Shown: piece after piece, positions 35,330 to 48,798 of the stretch
Layout: each line of letters starts with the position of its first letter
How positions within the stretch are numbered: position 1 is the first letter of the stretch
Source: Symbiodinium natans
Taxonomy: Eukaryota > Sar > Dinophyceae > Suessiales > Symbiodiniaceae
Reading direction: 5' to 3'
DNA length: 64,000 nt
NCBI GenBank assembly: GCA_905221605.1
Contig: CAJNDS010002169.1
Location: 91,001-155,000, forward strand
The notes under the pieces: model-generated
The model's input: the letters and a program-made list of their open reading frames with translations, nothing else
Told to the model about the DNA's origin: nothing
The model's database searches: none
Made by a program: the position numbers and the translations under genes

Positions 35330-38300
35330 TGGCCGTCATCGACCTGCTCGGGGCCAACATCACTTCTCTAGATGACATACGAGGCTCAGAGAGCACTTGG
35401 ACTGACGATCTTTAGCCGCTCTAGCCGTGACCAGCCTTGTGGAGGACTCTGCCTGGATAAGGCGGGCGAAGGTGACGCTGGAGAGCGGAGCTTCAGCTGT
35501 GGAAGTGTGGCTGTGAACCTGCTGTCGCCAAACCCGAAGTCTGCACCTAGCCGGACCTAACCCAGGAGAGCCCGGCGCCTGAACCTCCACATGAACAAGC
35601 GCCTGAGCTGCGGATTCCCGTTGGATTCTTGCGGAGTTGGGGGGCGGGGGGGCCAATGCGGGATCTGTGTTTCGGGGCAGGAAGACAAACGTTGCAAAAG
35701 GCGGCTCATCGCATCCCTAAGGATTCGGGACCTTGCCGGCCTCCCATCCTTAGGGCCCCTTGAGGCGCAGCTGCTCTCAAGCCCAACTAGGGACTCATAG
35801 CAACTTCTATCACGGGCTGTGTCGAGGTTTTGGATATTTAGCAGCTTGGGGACCCCTGCAGGAGCTGATCCTCTCCGCCAACTGCATCAGCCAGCTCAGG
35901 CATCCGTGCACGATGCGGGCCCTTTGGGTTTAGGGTGGGTTGAGGCTAAGCCCTGCCCCCTAGAACGCTTGTGAAGCGGTGAGATGCTGGCATATTGATG
36001 CTGATTATCCTCACCGCCTGGGAAGGGTCGACACGTGGGGCTGCTGATGCTCATGATGCTTGTGAAGAGTCGAGACGCGGGCGGGCTGATGCTCATGATG
36101 CTCGCATCAGTCGACACGTGGGGGTGCTGATGCTCATGATGCTTGTGAAGAGTCAAGACACGGGCAGGCTGATGCTCATAATGTTCGCCTCGGGCCAGGG
36201 AAGAGTCGACATGTGGGGCTGCCGATGCTCATGATGCTTATGATGCTTGTGAAGAGTCGAGACGCGGTCGGGCTGAAGATGCGGGCGGGTTGATGCTCAT
36301 GATGCTCGCCTCGGGCCTGGAAAGAGTCGACACGTGGGGCTGCTGATGCTCATGATGCTTGTGAAGAGTCGAGACGCGGGCGGGCTGATGCTCACAATGC
36401 TCGCCTCGGGCCTGGGAAGAGTCGACACGCGCGGGCTGCTGATGCTCATGATGCTTGTGAAGAGTCGAGACGCGGGCGGGCTGATGCTCATGATGCTCGC
36501 ATCAGTCGACACGTGGGGGTGCTGATGCTCATGATGCTTGTGAAGAGTCAAGACACGGGCGGGCTGATTCTCATGATGTTCGCCTCGGGCCAGGGAAGAG
36601 TCGACATGTGGGGCTGCCGATGCTCATGATGCTTATGATGCTTGTGAAGAGTCGAGACGCGGTCGGGCTGAAGATGCGGGCGGGTTGATGCTCATGATGC
36701 TCGCCTCGGGCCTGGAAAGAGTCGACACGTGGGGCTGCTGATGCTCATGATGCTTGTGAAGAGTCGAGACGCGGGCGGGCTGATGCTCATGATGCTCGCC
36801 TCGGGCCTGGGAAGAGTCGACATGTGGGGGTGCTGATGCTCATGATGCTTGTGAAGAGTCGAGACGCGGGCGGGCTGATGCTCATGATGCTCGCCTCGGG
36901 CCTGGGAAAATGGACACGTGGGGCTGCTGATGCTCATGATGCTTGTGAAGAGTCGAGACGCGGGCAGGCTGATGCTCATGATGCTCGCCTCGGGCCTGGG
37001 AAGAGTCGACACGAGGGACTGCTGATGCTCATCATGCTTGTGAAGAGTCGAGATGCGGGCGGGCTGATGCTCATGATGCTCGCCTCGGGCCAGGGAAGAG
37101 TCGACACGAGGGGGTGCTGATGCTCGTGATGCTTGTGAAGAGTCGAGACGCGGGCGGGCTGATGCTCACAATGCTCGCCTCGGGCCTGGGAAGAGTCGAT
37201 ACGTGGAGCTGCTGATGCCCATGATGCTTGTGAAGAGTCGAGACGCGGGCGGGCTGATGCTCATGATGCTCGCCTCGGGCCTGGGAAGAGTCGATACGTG
37301 GAGCTGCTGATGCCCATGATGCTTGTGAAGAGTCGAGATGCGGGCGGGCTGATGCTCATGATGCTCGCCTCGGGCCTGGGAAGAGTCGATACGTGGAGCT
37401 GCTGATGCTCGTGAGTCCAGACACGGGCGGGCTGATGCTCATGATGCTCGCCTCCAGCCTGGGAAGAGTCGACGCGTGGGGGTGCTGATGTTCATGATGC
37501 TTGTGAAGAGTCGAGACGCGGGCGGGCTGATGCTCATGATGCTCGCCTCGGGCCTGGGAAGAGTCGACACGTGGGGGTGTTGATGCTCATGATGCTTGTG
37601 AACAGTCGAGACGCGGGCGGGCTGATGCTCATGATGCTCGCCTCTCGGGCCTGGGAAGAGTCGACACCAGGGGCTGCTGATGCTCATGATGCTTGTGAAG
37701 AGTCGAGACGCGAGCGGAATGCTCGCCTCGGGCCTGGGAAGAGTTGACACGTGGGGAGACGCGGGCGGGCTGATGCTCATGATGCTCGCCTCGGGCCTGG
37801 GAAGAGTCAACATGTGGGGCTGCTGATGCTCGTGAGTCCAGACGCGGGCGCGCTGATGCTCATGATGCTCGCCTCCAGCCTGGGAAGAGTCGACGCGTGG
37901 GGGTGCTGATGTTGTGAAGAGTCGAGACGCGGGCGGGCTGATGCTCATGATGCTCGCCGGGTGCTGATGCTCATGATGCTTGTGAACAGTCGAGACGCGG
38001 GCGGGCTGATGCTCATGATGCTTGCCTCGGGCCTGGGAAGAGTCGATACGTGGAGCTGCTGATGCCCATGATGCTTGTGAAGAGTCGAGACGCGGGCGGG
38101 CTGATGCTCATGATGCTCACCTCCAGCCTGGGAAGAGTCGACATGTGGGGGTGCTGATGCTCATCATGCTTGTGAAGAGTCGAGATGCGGGCGGGCTGAT
38201 GCTCATGATGCTCGCCTCGGGCCTGGGAAGAGTCGATACGTGGAGCTGCTGATGCCCATGATGCTTGTGAAGAGTCGAGACGCGGGCGGGCTGATGCTCA

Positions 38301-41300
38301 TGATGCTCGCCTCGGGCCAGGGAAGAGTCGACACGTGGGGGTGCTGATGCTCATGATGCTTGTGAAGAGTGGAGACGCGGGCGGGCTGATGCTCACAATG
38401 CTCGCCTCGGGCCTGGGAAGAGTCGATACGTGGAGCTGCTGATGCCCATGATGCTTGTGAAGAGTCGAGACGCGGGCGGGCTGATGCTCATGATGCTCGC
38501 CTCGGGCCAGGGAAGAGTCGACACGTGGGGGTGCTGATGCTCATGATGCTTGTGAAGAGTGGAGACGCGGGCGGGCTGATGCTCACAATGCTCGCCTCGG
38601 GCCTGGGAAGAGTCGATACGTGGAGCTGCTGATGCCCATGATGCTTGTGAAGAGTCGAGACGCGGGCGGGCTGATGCTCATGATGCTCGCCTCGGGCCAG
38701 GGAAGAGTCGACACGTGGGGGTGCTGATGCTCATGATGCTTGTGAAGAGCCGAGACGCGGGCGGGCTGATGCTCACAATGCTCGCCTCGGGCCTGGGAAG
38801 AGTCGACACGTGGGGCTGCTGATGCTCATGAGTCGCGAGACGCGGGCGGGCTGATGCTCATGATGCTCGCCTCGGGCCGGGCCTGGGAAGAGTCGACACG
38901 TGGGGGTGCTGTTTGTGAAGAGTCGAGACGCGGGCGGGCTGATGTTCATGATGCTCGCCTCGGGCCTGGGAAGAGTCGACACGAGGGCTGCTGATGCTCA
39001 TGATGCTTGTGAAGAGTCGAGATGCGGGCGGGCTGATGCTCATGATGCTCGCCTCGGGCCTGGGAAGAGTCGACACGTGGAGCTGCTGATGCTCATGATG
39101 CTTGTGAAGAGTCGAGACGCGGGCGGGCTGATGCTCATGATGCTCGCTGCTGATGCTCGTGAGTCCAGACGCGGGCGGGCTGATGCTCATGATGCTTGCC
39201 TCCAGCCTGGGAAGAGTCGACGTGTGGGGGTGCTGATGTTCATGATGCTTGTGAAGAGTCGAGACGCGGGCGGGCTGATGCTCCTGATGCTCGCCTCGGG
39301 CCTGGGAAGAGTCGACACGTGGGGGGGCTGATGCTCATGATGCTTGTGAGCAGTCGAGACGCGGGCGGGCTGATGCTCATGATGCTCGCCTCTCGGGCCT
39401 GGGAAGAGTCGACACGTGGGGGTGCTGATGCTCATGATTCTTGTGAAGAGTCGAGACGCGAGCGGGCTGATGCTCATGATGCTCGCCTCGGGCCTGGGAA
39501 GAGTCGACACGTGGAGATGCTGATGCTCAGGATGCTTGCGAAGAGCCGAGACGCGGGCGGGCTGATGCTCATGATGCTCGCCTCGGGCCTGGGAAGAGTC
39601 GACACGTGGGGCTGCTGATGCTCATGATGCTTGTGAAGAGTCGAGACGCGGGCGGGCTGATGCTCATGATGCTCGCCTCCAGCCTGGGAAGAGTCGACAC
39701 GTGGGGGTGCTGATGCTCATGATGCTTGTGAAGAGTCGAGACGCGGGCGGACTGATGCTCATGATGCTCGCCTCGGGCCTGGGAAGAGCTGCTGATGCTC
39801 ATGATGCTTGTGAAGAGTCGAGACGCACGCGGGCGGGCTGATGCTCATGATGCTCGCCTCCAGCCTGAGAAGAGTCGACACGAGGGGCTGCTGGTGCTCA
39901 TGATGCTTGTGAAGAGTCGAGACGCGGGCGGGCTGATGCTCATGATGCTCGCCTCGGGCCTGGGAAGAGTCGACACGTGGAGCTGCTGATGCTCATGATG
40001 CTTGTGCAGAGTCGAGACGCGGGCGGGCTGATGCTCATGTGCTCGCCTCGGGCCTGGGAAGAGTCGACACGTGGGGCTGCTGATGCTCGTGAGTCGAGAC
40101 GCGGGCGGGCTGATGCTCATTGCTCGCCTCGGGCCTGGCAAGAGTCGACACGTGAGGGTGCTCATGCTCATGATGCTTGTGAAGAGTCGAGACGCGGGCG
40201 GGCTCATGCTCATGATGCTCGCCTCGGGCCTGGGAAGAGTCGACACGTGACACGTGAGGGTGCTGATGCTCATGATGCTTGTGAAGAGTCGAGACGCGGG
40301 CGGGCTGATGCTCATGATGCTCGCCTCCAACCTGGGAAGAGTCGACACGAGGGGCTGCTGATGCTCATGATGCTTGTGAAGAGTCGAGACGCGGGCGGGC
40401 TGATGCTCATGATGCTCGGCCTGGGAAGAGTCGACACTGGGGCTGATGCTCATGAGTCGAGACGCGGGCGGGCTGATGCTCATGATGCTCGCCTCGGGCC
40501 TGGGAAGAGTCGACACGTGGAGCTGCTGATGCTCATGATGCTTGTGAAGAGTCGAGACGCGGGCGGGCTGATGCTCATGATGCTCGCCTCCAGCCTGGGA
40601 AGAGTCGCGACGAGGGGCTGCTGATGCTCATGATGCTTGTGAAGAGTCGACGCGGGCGGGCTGATGCTCATGATGCTCGCCTCCAGCCAGGGAAGAGTCG
40701 ACACGTGGGGTGCTGATGCTCATGATGCTTGTGAAGAGTCGAGACGCGGGCGGGCTGATGCTCATGATGCTCGCGTCCAGCATGGGAAGAGTCGACACGT
40801 GGGGGTGCTGATGCTCATGATGCTTGTGAAGAGTCGAGACGCGGGCTGGCTGATGCTCATGATGCTCGCCTCCAGCCAGGGAAGAGTCGACACGTGGGGG
40901 TGCTGATGCTCATGATGCTTGTGCAGAGTCGAGACGCGGGCTGATGCTCATGATGCTCGCCTCGGGCCTGGGAAGAGTCGACACTGGGGCTGATGCTCAT
41001 GAGTCGAGACGCGGGCGGGCTGATGCTCATGATGCTCGGCTTGGGCCTGGGAAGAGTCGACACGTGAGGGTGCTGATGCTCATGATGCTTGTGAAGAGTC
41101 GAGACGCGGGCGGGCTGATGCTCATGATGCTCGCCTCCAACCTGGGAAGAGTCGACACGAGGGGCTGCTTGTGAAGAGTCGAGACGCGGGCGGGCTGATG
41201 CTCATGATGCTCGCCTCGGGCCTGGGAAGAGTCGACACGTGGGGCTGCTGATGCTCATGATGCTTGTGAAGAGTCGAGACGCGGGCGGGCTGATGCTCAT

Positions 41301-42476
41301 GATGCTCGCCTCCAGCCTGGGAAGAGTCGACACGTGGGGGTGCTGATGCTCATGATGCTTGTGCAGAGTCGAGACGCGGGCGGGCTGATGCTCATGATGC
41401 TCGCCTCGGGCCTGGGAAGAGTCGCGACGAGGGGCTGCTGATGCTCATGATGCTTGTGAAGAGTCGAGACGCGGGCGGGCTGATGCTCATGATGCTCGCC
41501 TCCAGCCTAGGAAGAGTCGACACGTGGAGCTGCTGATGGTCATAGCTCCAAAACCCCCCTCCCCCCATATGACCGCATGGCTCTCTGCGAGGCCTCGCGA
41601 CTTTGGGGCTCTTTCTTCAAGCCTTCGCCTGCTGGATCTCAGCTGCAATTCCCTGACCACCTCTGTGGGCCTGCGGAACCTCTGCAGCCTCGAGGAGCTG
41701 CAGCTTGACTGGAAAGCCAGGGGAAGAAATCGAGCAAGCTGAAGACACTTTTCTCTTTCTGGAGCTGTGATACTGGTAGTCTCTCTCTTGCGCATGTCAG
41801 GCGCCTGGCCTACAATCAGATTGAGACACTTCAAGGCGAGGGGCCATGTCTCTTGATGGGAATTTGCTGCGCCTGTGGTGAAGCCCAGGCCAGCAGCAGT
41901 TCTGGGGCCGACGATACAACTTGAGGGTACTGGACCTGAGGTGCGACCATGCACTTTTCACACAATTTCACAACCACATCATGATCTCTGATCTTTCTTG
42001 GCATTTTCCCACCCCCCCCGGCCTTGCACCCCGTCTGCTAGGTGCAACAAGATCGGCGATCTTCGCGAGCTGCTTTTCCTTGCAGGCTGCACGAGGTTGG
42101 ATTCCCTGGCCTTCCAGGATCCAAAACCGGTTCGGCTTTGCCCAGGCCTCCTTGATGGCCGAGTGCTGTTCACAGAACTTGCCCTGTTAGGAGGGAGCAT
42201 CGGCAGATGCGAATCCAATTTGTGAGGAGCCCAACTACCGTAGCTTGGCCTTCATGGCTGGCATCATTTCCTTGCACTGGCATGGCAAAGAATGTATCCA
42301 ATGTGTCCATTTCATGGCCTTCAGCTTCACGGGCCCCTGCCTGCATCCGCAAGAAGGCTTGTGTGTGGCGCAAGTGGTTCCGTGGCTGCGACTGCTAGAT
42401 GGATCTGCTGCCCAACAAGCTGCATGGCAAGCTTCTCAGGACCAATGCTGGTTCAAACCGATTACATTCTTCTGAA
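35330..42476 (+). CDS. Leucine-rich-repeat protein, exons around a minisatellite
   Basis: Consecutive plus-strand segments read as leucine-rich repeats, a protein-binding fold. They are VIDLLGANITSLDDIR (about 35335), IRDLAGLPSLGPLEAQLL (about 35720), LQELILSANCISQL (about 35856-35897), LRLLDLSCNSLTTSVGLRNL (from about 41616) followed by CSLEELQL, RLAYNQIETLQG (about 41799), NLRVLDLR (about 41917) and CNKIGDLRELL (about 42042). The C-terminal cap is visible as NPICEEPNYRSLAF (about 42211) and VPWLRLLDG (about 42376). These match the LRR-cap pattern of U2A'/LRRC-type proteins, whose cap closes the hydrophobic core. The region between 35.9 and 41.55 kb is one predicted intron filled by a minisatellite. 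Exact splice joins are not resolved, and the N-terminus is unknown. The coiled-coil exons that follow are probably part of the same protein, as in many centrosomal or ciliary LRR proteins; that is inference. Confidence 0.68.
35966..41540 (+). repeat. 5.6 kb minisatellite, 95-bp period (about 58 copies)
   Basis: The unit is a diverged dimer: one half reads GCTGATGCTCATGATGCTTG then TGAAGAGTCGAGACGCGGGC, the other GCTGATGCTCATGATGCTCG then CCTCGGGCCTGGGAAGAGTC and GACACGTGGG. Both halves share GCTGATGCTCATGATGCT and GAAGAGTCGA. Deletions of part or all of a half-unit are frequent in the right third. Near 38230, 38420 and 38610 a 190-bp double unit with private variants (GATGCCCATG, AGTGGAGACG, CTCACAATGC) repeats three times, so recent amplification acted on pairs of units. 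The period is not a multiple of three, so apparent open frames are not coding. Confidence 0.93.
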
Positions 42477-42605
42477 GTAGTACCGGCCTGCACGAACAAA
42501 TGACAGGAGAATCACCAAGTCAGCGCATCCAGCGCAACCCCTGACTCGCATCGCTCCGAGTCTGCTATGGCATGGCTCCGTGAAGAGCCTCGCTGAAAAG
42601 CAGGT

Positions 42606-42690
42606 TACGGTATACATATGCATGTATATGTATATAGATATATGTATATGAGCATATATATATATAAATATGTACGTATATACATGCATG
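42606..42690. repeat. TATATG/CATGTA-rich tract
   Basis: An AT-rich alternating purine-pyrimidine tract with ATATAT and CATGTATATG units lies in an intron between the LRR cap and the first coiled-coil exon. Confidence 0.7.
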
Positions 42691-42729
42691 AGATAATGTG
42701 CTTGCTCTTACTCCTGTGGGTGAGCGGCA

Positions 42730-45700
42730 CAGCCTAGGAGAGTGGCCATGTGGAGGCCCAGTACAAGGTGGCAGAGCAAGAAGCCGTGGAAGCAGAAGCA
42801 GAAGCCTCCACCGCACAGAAGGCAGCGAGACAGGCTGGATCGCAGCATGGAATGCAGCGTTGGCTACACACCAGTCGGCCACTCGTCAGGCCAGCGAAGC
42901 AAGGACTCAGGCTATGAAGAAGGCTGAGTCTGAGCGTGAGGCCAGACTCCACGTGGATCTGGAAGAGAGGCTTGTCCTGCAAAGATGGCACAGATGGATC
43001 ATTGAAACATGCGCGCACACACACATGCATAATGCAATAAATAGATAGATGGATAGATAGATTTGAACCATGAGTTCCGCGCACTTTCAGTGAGGATTGC
43101 CATGGCAGTGCAGAAGCAAGAGGACCACTTTGCTGAGCAGCTTTTGCGACTGACTCGGGCAGATGCTTGGGCCTTTTGAGCGACTTGTGCGTGCCGACAG
43201 TTGTGCTGCTCTCGGAAATGTTTGTTCTGTCACGCGCATTGGTAGCAATTTTGTGGCAACAGTCTGGGCTTTGTGAGGATGAGACTTTAGCCGTGGATAG
43301 CGTGTATCGGGTTGCTGAGTGTGGAAGGCAAAGAGCCGAGGAAGGGGAGCATGCGTCGGTGGAAGCGGCACGGCAGGAGGAGTCGACAGTCCTGGAGCGC
43401 GAGCAAGAGCAACTGCAGGAGTCTTTTGGCGTCTCAAGAGGGCTCCCGGGCCTTCAGTTTCTGTTGAAATTCAGCCTTCTGAGATGGAGAAGCCTTGCTT
43501 TCCTGTTTGCACATTCGGCGCTTCCCCGGAGCTGATCTTTGCCACATGCTCTGAGCCCACCCAAGGCTGAGTCTACGTGAGCACGATGAGGCGGCGCTGG
43601 CCGCCCAGTTGAAAAGACGCTTGGCTTAAGCTTGGCCTAAGTCTGTTTGGGACTGTCCGTGGATGTGCTTGTGACTTGGTCTTGCCTTTCATCTGGACAA
43701 GGTGAGAAGGCAGATGCCGAGCAGCAGCTCTTCGAGTGGGAGAAGCAGATCCGAGGACCTTTTGCATCCTGTGCAGATGCCTGAGACTCGGCCGTCTAAC
43801 TCTGTCAGTGGCTACCTGAGAGCAAGCCGCGCAAAGCCACGCGAAGCCCGTATCCGAAGATCTCGAGGCCAGCCTCAGGGCCGATCTGCTCCAAACCTCC
43901 CAGCGCCTTCAGGAAGCCAGGCCATCTCGCCGGCTTTGCCGGCCTTTTGTGTTGATATCTTTAGATCTTTGCATCTTTACATCTTTCTATCTTTATATCT
44001 TTACATCTTTATATCTTTACATCTTTATACCTTGATACATCATTATACATATCTTGCGATGACTGTTGCAAAAGTCCGGGTCATGTGCCAAAAGGCTGCG
44101 CCTCTCGAGCAGTGATCTGGGAGATCGAAGCACGCAGAAGCTGCAGCGTGCGGCTACTTCGGCTGTGGTCCAACAAGAGCTGCTTGGTACAAGAAGGACT
44201 GCATGGTTGATCTTTCTCACAGGCCACAGTGTGCCAGACAAAGCATGGTGGACTGTGCATATTCTTTGTTTTGTCAGAAGCGCCACGGCACGAACCACCC
44301 ACCTGCCCACCCACCCACACACCCACCCACGCACGCAAGCACGCTCACGCACACGCTCACACTCACGCTCACGCTCACGCTCACGCTCACCCACACCCAC
44401 ACACGCACACACGCACACGCACACGCGCACGCGCACGCAGAACATTCCACATACGCAGCATCGGCTTCAATCACCAGCTTTGTCTCAGTTCTTTTTCTTT
44501 CCGAGCCGTGCTAACAAGCGAACTGATTGAATTCACCCATGGACCATGAAGTCTCAAGGGAGTTGGTCGCCGAGCTGAGACTTCAAGTGAGCCTCTGCCT
44601 CAGTCACAGGCTTCGTGGAAATTGTGCGCTAGGATATACCTTTGCTAGTACTCCACGCCCTAAAGAAATCTCATCACGGATAGCACTGCTTTTGCATGCC
44701 AAGGACAGCTGGGTGATTTGCAGAGGCAAGCGGGCCTGAGTCACGCGCTACAAGCCGATCCAGAGGATTGTGGTTCAGGGCTTGCACTTCGTCCCCGTTT
44801 AAAAACATTTGCCAGCAGATTAAGCGTGCACACCTAGGTTTGGATTCGTGAACGTTTTGCCCCCATGTTTCCGGCATTTCAGGCCGTCGACAGTTGCTGG
44901 GTGTTTCAAGGGCATGCAAATTCGTCCAAACATGGGTGGGTAGGGTTGCAAAGTTCTTTTTTCTTAGCCAACTTATGTTTCTCAGAACTGGGAATCATGG
45001 GGTCCTTGTGCAAGATTATCTATACTATACCCCCCGTATGATGGCTTGCAGAGAGCTGAGAATCGAGACAGGTAAGACTCGAAGGATTGGAAGTTCCAGC
45101 GCTCTTTCCAGCCCTTGGAATATCCCAGATCCCAGAAGCCTAGGGCAGCCTCGGGCCAGGGCTTGGACTTCTGAAGCCGCTGCAGCCGCTGCCGGTGGCC
45201 ACCCAAAGAATTCGACACACAAGTTTATCAGTTTACCATTCCGATGTTGAAACTGTGAGATCTAATTCCGGCTCACCTCAATGTTCCTTTCCCTATGCGT
45301 CTGTGAAGCAACGACCACGCTCGCCAGGCTGCAGCCGAGTTGGAGAAGGGAAGTGGAGCAATAGCTGTTGCTGCTTCTGCTCTCCGGCCCAAGGTGTGGC
45401 TGAGCTGCACGGACGCATAGCCGACGAAGCGCGAGAAGGCGACGGAGCTGCTTGCGGAGCTGTGTGCGTAGAGCAGTTCAGCATAGCGGCGTTATGCCTC
45501 GAGATTCTGAAGAGCTGGAAGCTGCTTCTGCTCTCGTTCAGCATCTTGCAGATAGCCCATTCCTCAGCATTCTGACTCTGCATCTCGCCGATGCCGTAGC
45601 CGCGACTGTATGCGGTTGTTCTGAGGCGCATCACGGTGGCTTTCGGAGGAGAAGCTCATGCAGGAGGAGGTGACCTTTCCCCTATGTGCAGCCTTCTTGT

Positions 45701-47097
45701 AGCAACATGGCCGGCAGCTGCTAGCGGCTGCTGCTAGCGGCTGCTAGCGACAGCTTCCTTGAGATGGGCAGGTCGACTCACTTTGTTCCTCCAAGCTTCC
45801 TGCCAGCGACGATCACAAAGGGGCAGGCTGGGGATCATCCTTTCGATGGTTCATGCATTGTGTTGCCGATTGAGAGGCCTGGAGCTGTTGAGTGAGTATC
45901 GCCAGCTACATCAGTTGGTGGAGGACGAGCGAGTGTGTTTTGCCAAGCAACTTTAGGCAGGGCCGAAAAGATTGCACGAACACGGCTAAACCCGCAGTCT
46001 TCTTGTGTAGCCAGGGTCGACTAGAATCAACGACAGATCACACCAAAAGCTTCGGAGCTATTCTCAGTCGTAGCAGGACTTCATGGACTGTCAAGATCGA
46101 AAGCGTCCTGTAACAAGTTCAACGGCGCTTGACTAAAGTGAATATTTCTTATTGAACTCCTCATCCCAGGCCCTCTACCCTAAATGGCTTCAAAAGACTG
46201 AGCGCTACAACTAATGGTCACGGAATCATGGGGAGTGGAAAACCTCATTAAACTCCAAGCAACCCCTCCCAACGTTGAGCCCCGCCCGAACCCGAATCCC
46301 GCAAACCTAAACCCAAGTCTTTAAACCCTAGACTCCCTAGACCCCTCCACCCAAAGAAAGGCGTTGCCTGAAACAGATTTGCTGTGAAAGGCATGCGGAG
46401 TTGGAAGCCCTAGCCTCTCCGTGCATCAGAAAGGAACGGGCGCATGGATGGGAATATCCAAAACTCGAAGAGGGTGGCCAGCAACAAGCCCTCAAGAGCA
46501 AGGCAAGCTGAACGGCCAGCAGGAAGGAAACACAGAGTCTGGTACTGAATTCGGGGACAGAGGTCAGGCCGACAAGAAACATGATCACTTCACGAGCAAC
46601 CGAATCGGCTCGTATTGGTAACTTAATCAGTGCATCGTTTGGGTGGAGGGTGGAGGGGGACCGGGCTCAACAAAGAAGGAAAGTCGGGGGGGGGGGAACT
46701 GCAAGGGACTGCAAGGGATTCAAGCTCAAGCTGCGTGAGCCGCTGTTTTAGGCCAGTTCCAAAGCGGGGGTCGGGATATATGGTGCAGCGTCGCTGCACC
46801 CCCCACCCCCCCCCACCCCATGGTACCCCCCCCATGGCCCCCCTGTGGGGTGGTGTGGTTGGGGTTTGGGTTGAGGGTTTAGGGTTTAGGGTTTCGGGTT
46901 TAGGGTTTAGGGTTTAGGACTGGGGTTTAGGGTTTAGGGTTTAGGGCTTAGGGTTTAGGCTTTAGGGTCCCCGCCCCGCCCCCCTGTGGTTTGGGCCCCC
47001 CTGTGGTGTGGTGTGGTTGGGGTTTGGGTTGAGGGGTGAGGGTTGAGGGTTTAGGGTTTAGGGTTTAGGGTTTGGGTTTAGGGTTTAGGGTTTAGGG

Positions 47098-47169
<72 letters not shown>

Positions 47170-48760
47170 ACCGACACGGGACACGGAACCATATATGACA
47201 GACTTGCCGCGCAGGTGGTCGATGGGCTGCATGAACATGCCTTGAATCTGCGCGCGCAGGAGCAGAAGTGTGAGATGGACGATGATGGTGCACATGCAGT
47301 CGGCATGCTCAAGGTGTTGCCGTGCAATAAGCAGCTCCTTTAATCAGAGAGGGCGTTCGCTGCAAGCTGGCTTAGCCCAAGCTGGTTCCTTCCCGGTGCC
47401 AGGACAAGCTGGACGCCGTGCTAGAGCAGGTGGTGTCTCATGCATTCACATGCCATAAACTTCCACAAGCTCCCGTGCTGGTGTGTTGGAAAGAGATTTA
47501 CCAACCAGGGTGTGCTTGAGATGGAGCAAAGCCAACGTCGCCTTTCGGCTGCAGAATTGGCACTGGCGCAGAAGAGCAAGGTGCGGGCAGCATGGGCAGC
47601 ATGGGCAGCATGGGCAGCATTGCTTGGCTTGTCCCCCAACACAGAGCGACGCGTGGCAGGTTTTGAGGATGGCTCAGGAGCAGGTGTGCGCCATTTCCCC
47701 TATTGTGTCAAACGTCATGCAGTGCAGGGGCCTGTGCCAGGAAGAGCTAGATGTGTACGTTCTCAGGGAGATGGACGAGCAGTGCCTGCCAGAGCGTTTC
47801 TACACAAGTGGGGTCGCCCGGGTCGTGCTGCTGGTTCCCTTTCTCAGGCTGGAAGCTTTGAAAGATGAGGAAGTCACGACTGGTCTCAAGGCTTGAACCG
47901 GCTGCAGCACGCTCCACAAGCAGCTGCACAAGCAGCGAACGCCGAACTTCAGCTTCCTGCATCATGCTGCATCATGCTATGTCTCGAACGTCTCCAGGCC
48001 AGCAAGATATCAGGCACAGCTGAGGTTGAAGAAGTCGCTGTCAAGTCCTCAGCATTTAAGCGTTGGCAGCTGCTGCGCGTGATTGCACATTCACATCCAG
48101 TCAAGGCACTTGAGGCCACGGAGGCCGCAAGTCACATGGAGAAGAACATTGAGGCCTGCTACTTGCAGCTGATTCAAGAAGGAGAAGTACATGGTTTGCT
48201 TGACAGGAGCTCGTGGAATTGGTTGCTGCTAGCGTGCCACGCGCGAAGTATGATGAGCAGCATCAGGCCTTCTGCGAATCCTATTCCCAAGAGGAGATCT
48301 GTGTCCCAACACAAACCGCAATGTCTTTTGCCCATACGCAGCAAAACTTAGCGACAACTTTGTGTCAGCGCAGTTGCCCTGGGGACCAGGCTATGGAAGA
48401 TGCAGAAGGGGAAATGCGGCAGCTTCGCCGGGTTGCTGAGTCCTTGAGCACATATGCACAACAAAAACGACGGACAACTATGTGCTTACTCACCTGTGCT
48501 CGAACATGTGCTAAATTATGTGCACATCTTTTTGCTCATCTTCCAGCTTCTGAGGCATTGCCGACTCATCGCTGCAGCAGAGCCTAACGAACCTTCAGGC
48601 CGCACTGGAGAGACGAAGAGAGGCCAGGATGACTCGACTTCGATCGAGTTGGCTGTGCCGCGTTCATCCTCAGAAGCTATATTTCTATATATATATATAT
48701 ATATAATTAAAATATATAATATATAATACAATATATATATATATATATATATTCTTTTTT

Positions 48761-48798
<38 letters not shown>

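Noticed and set aside
37439-40624. Repetitive open frames on both strands (LMLMMLASGLGRVD, ASIMSISPPASRLF)
   Set aside because: They come from the 95-bp minisatellite. The period is not divisible by three, so frames shift between copies and cannot encode one repeated protein.
35966-41540. CRISPR-like regular repeats
   Set aside because: Units are contiguous and mutually similar with no unique spacers, and the window is eukaryotic.
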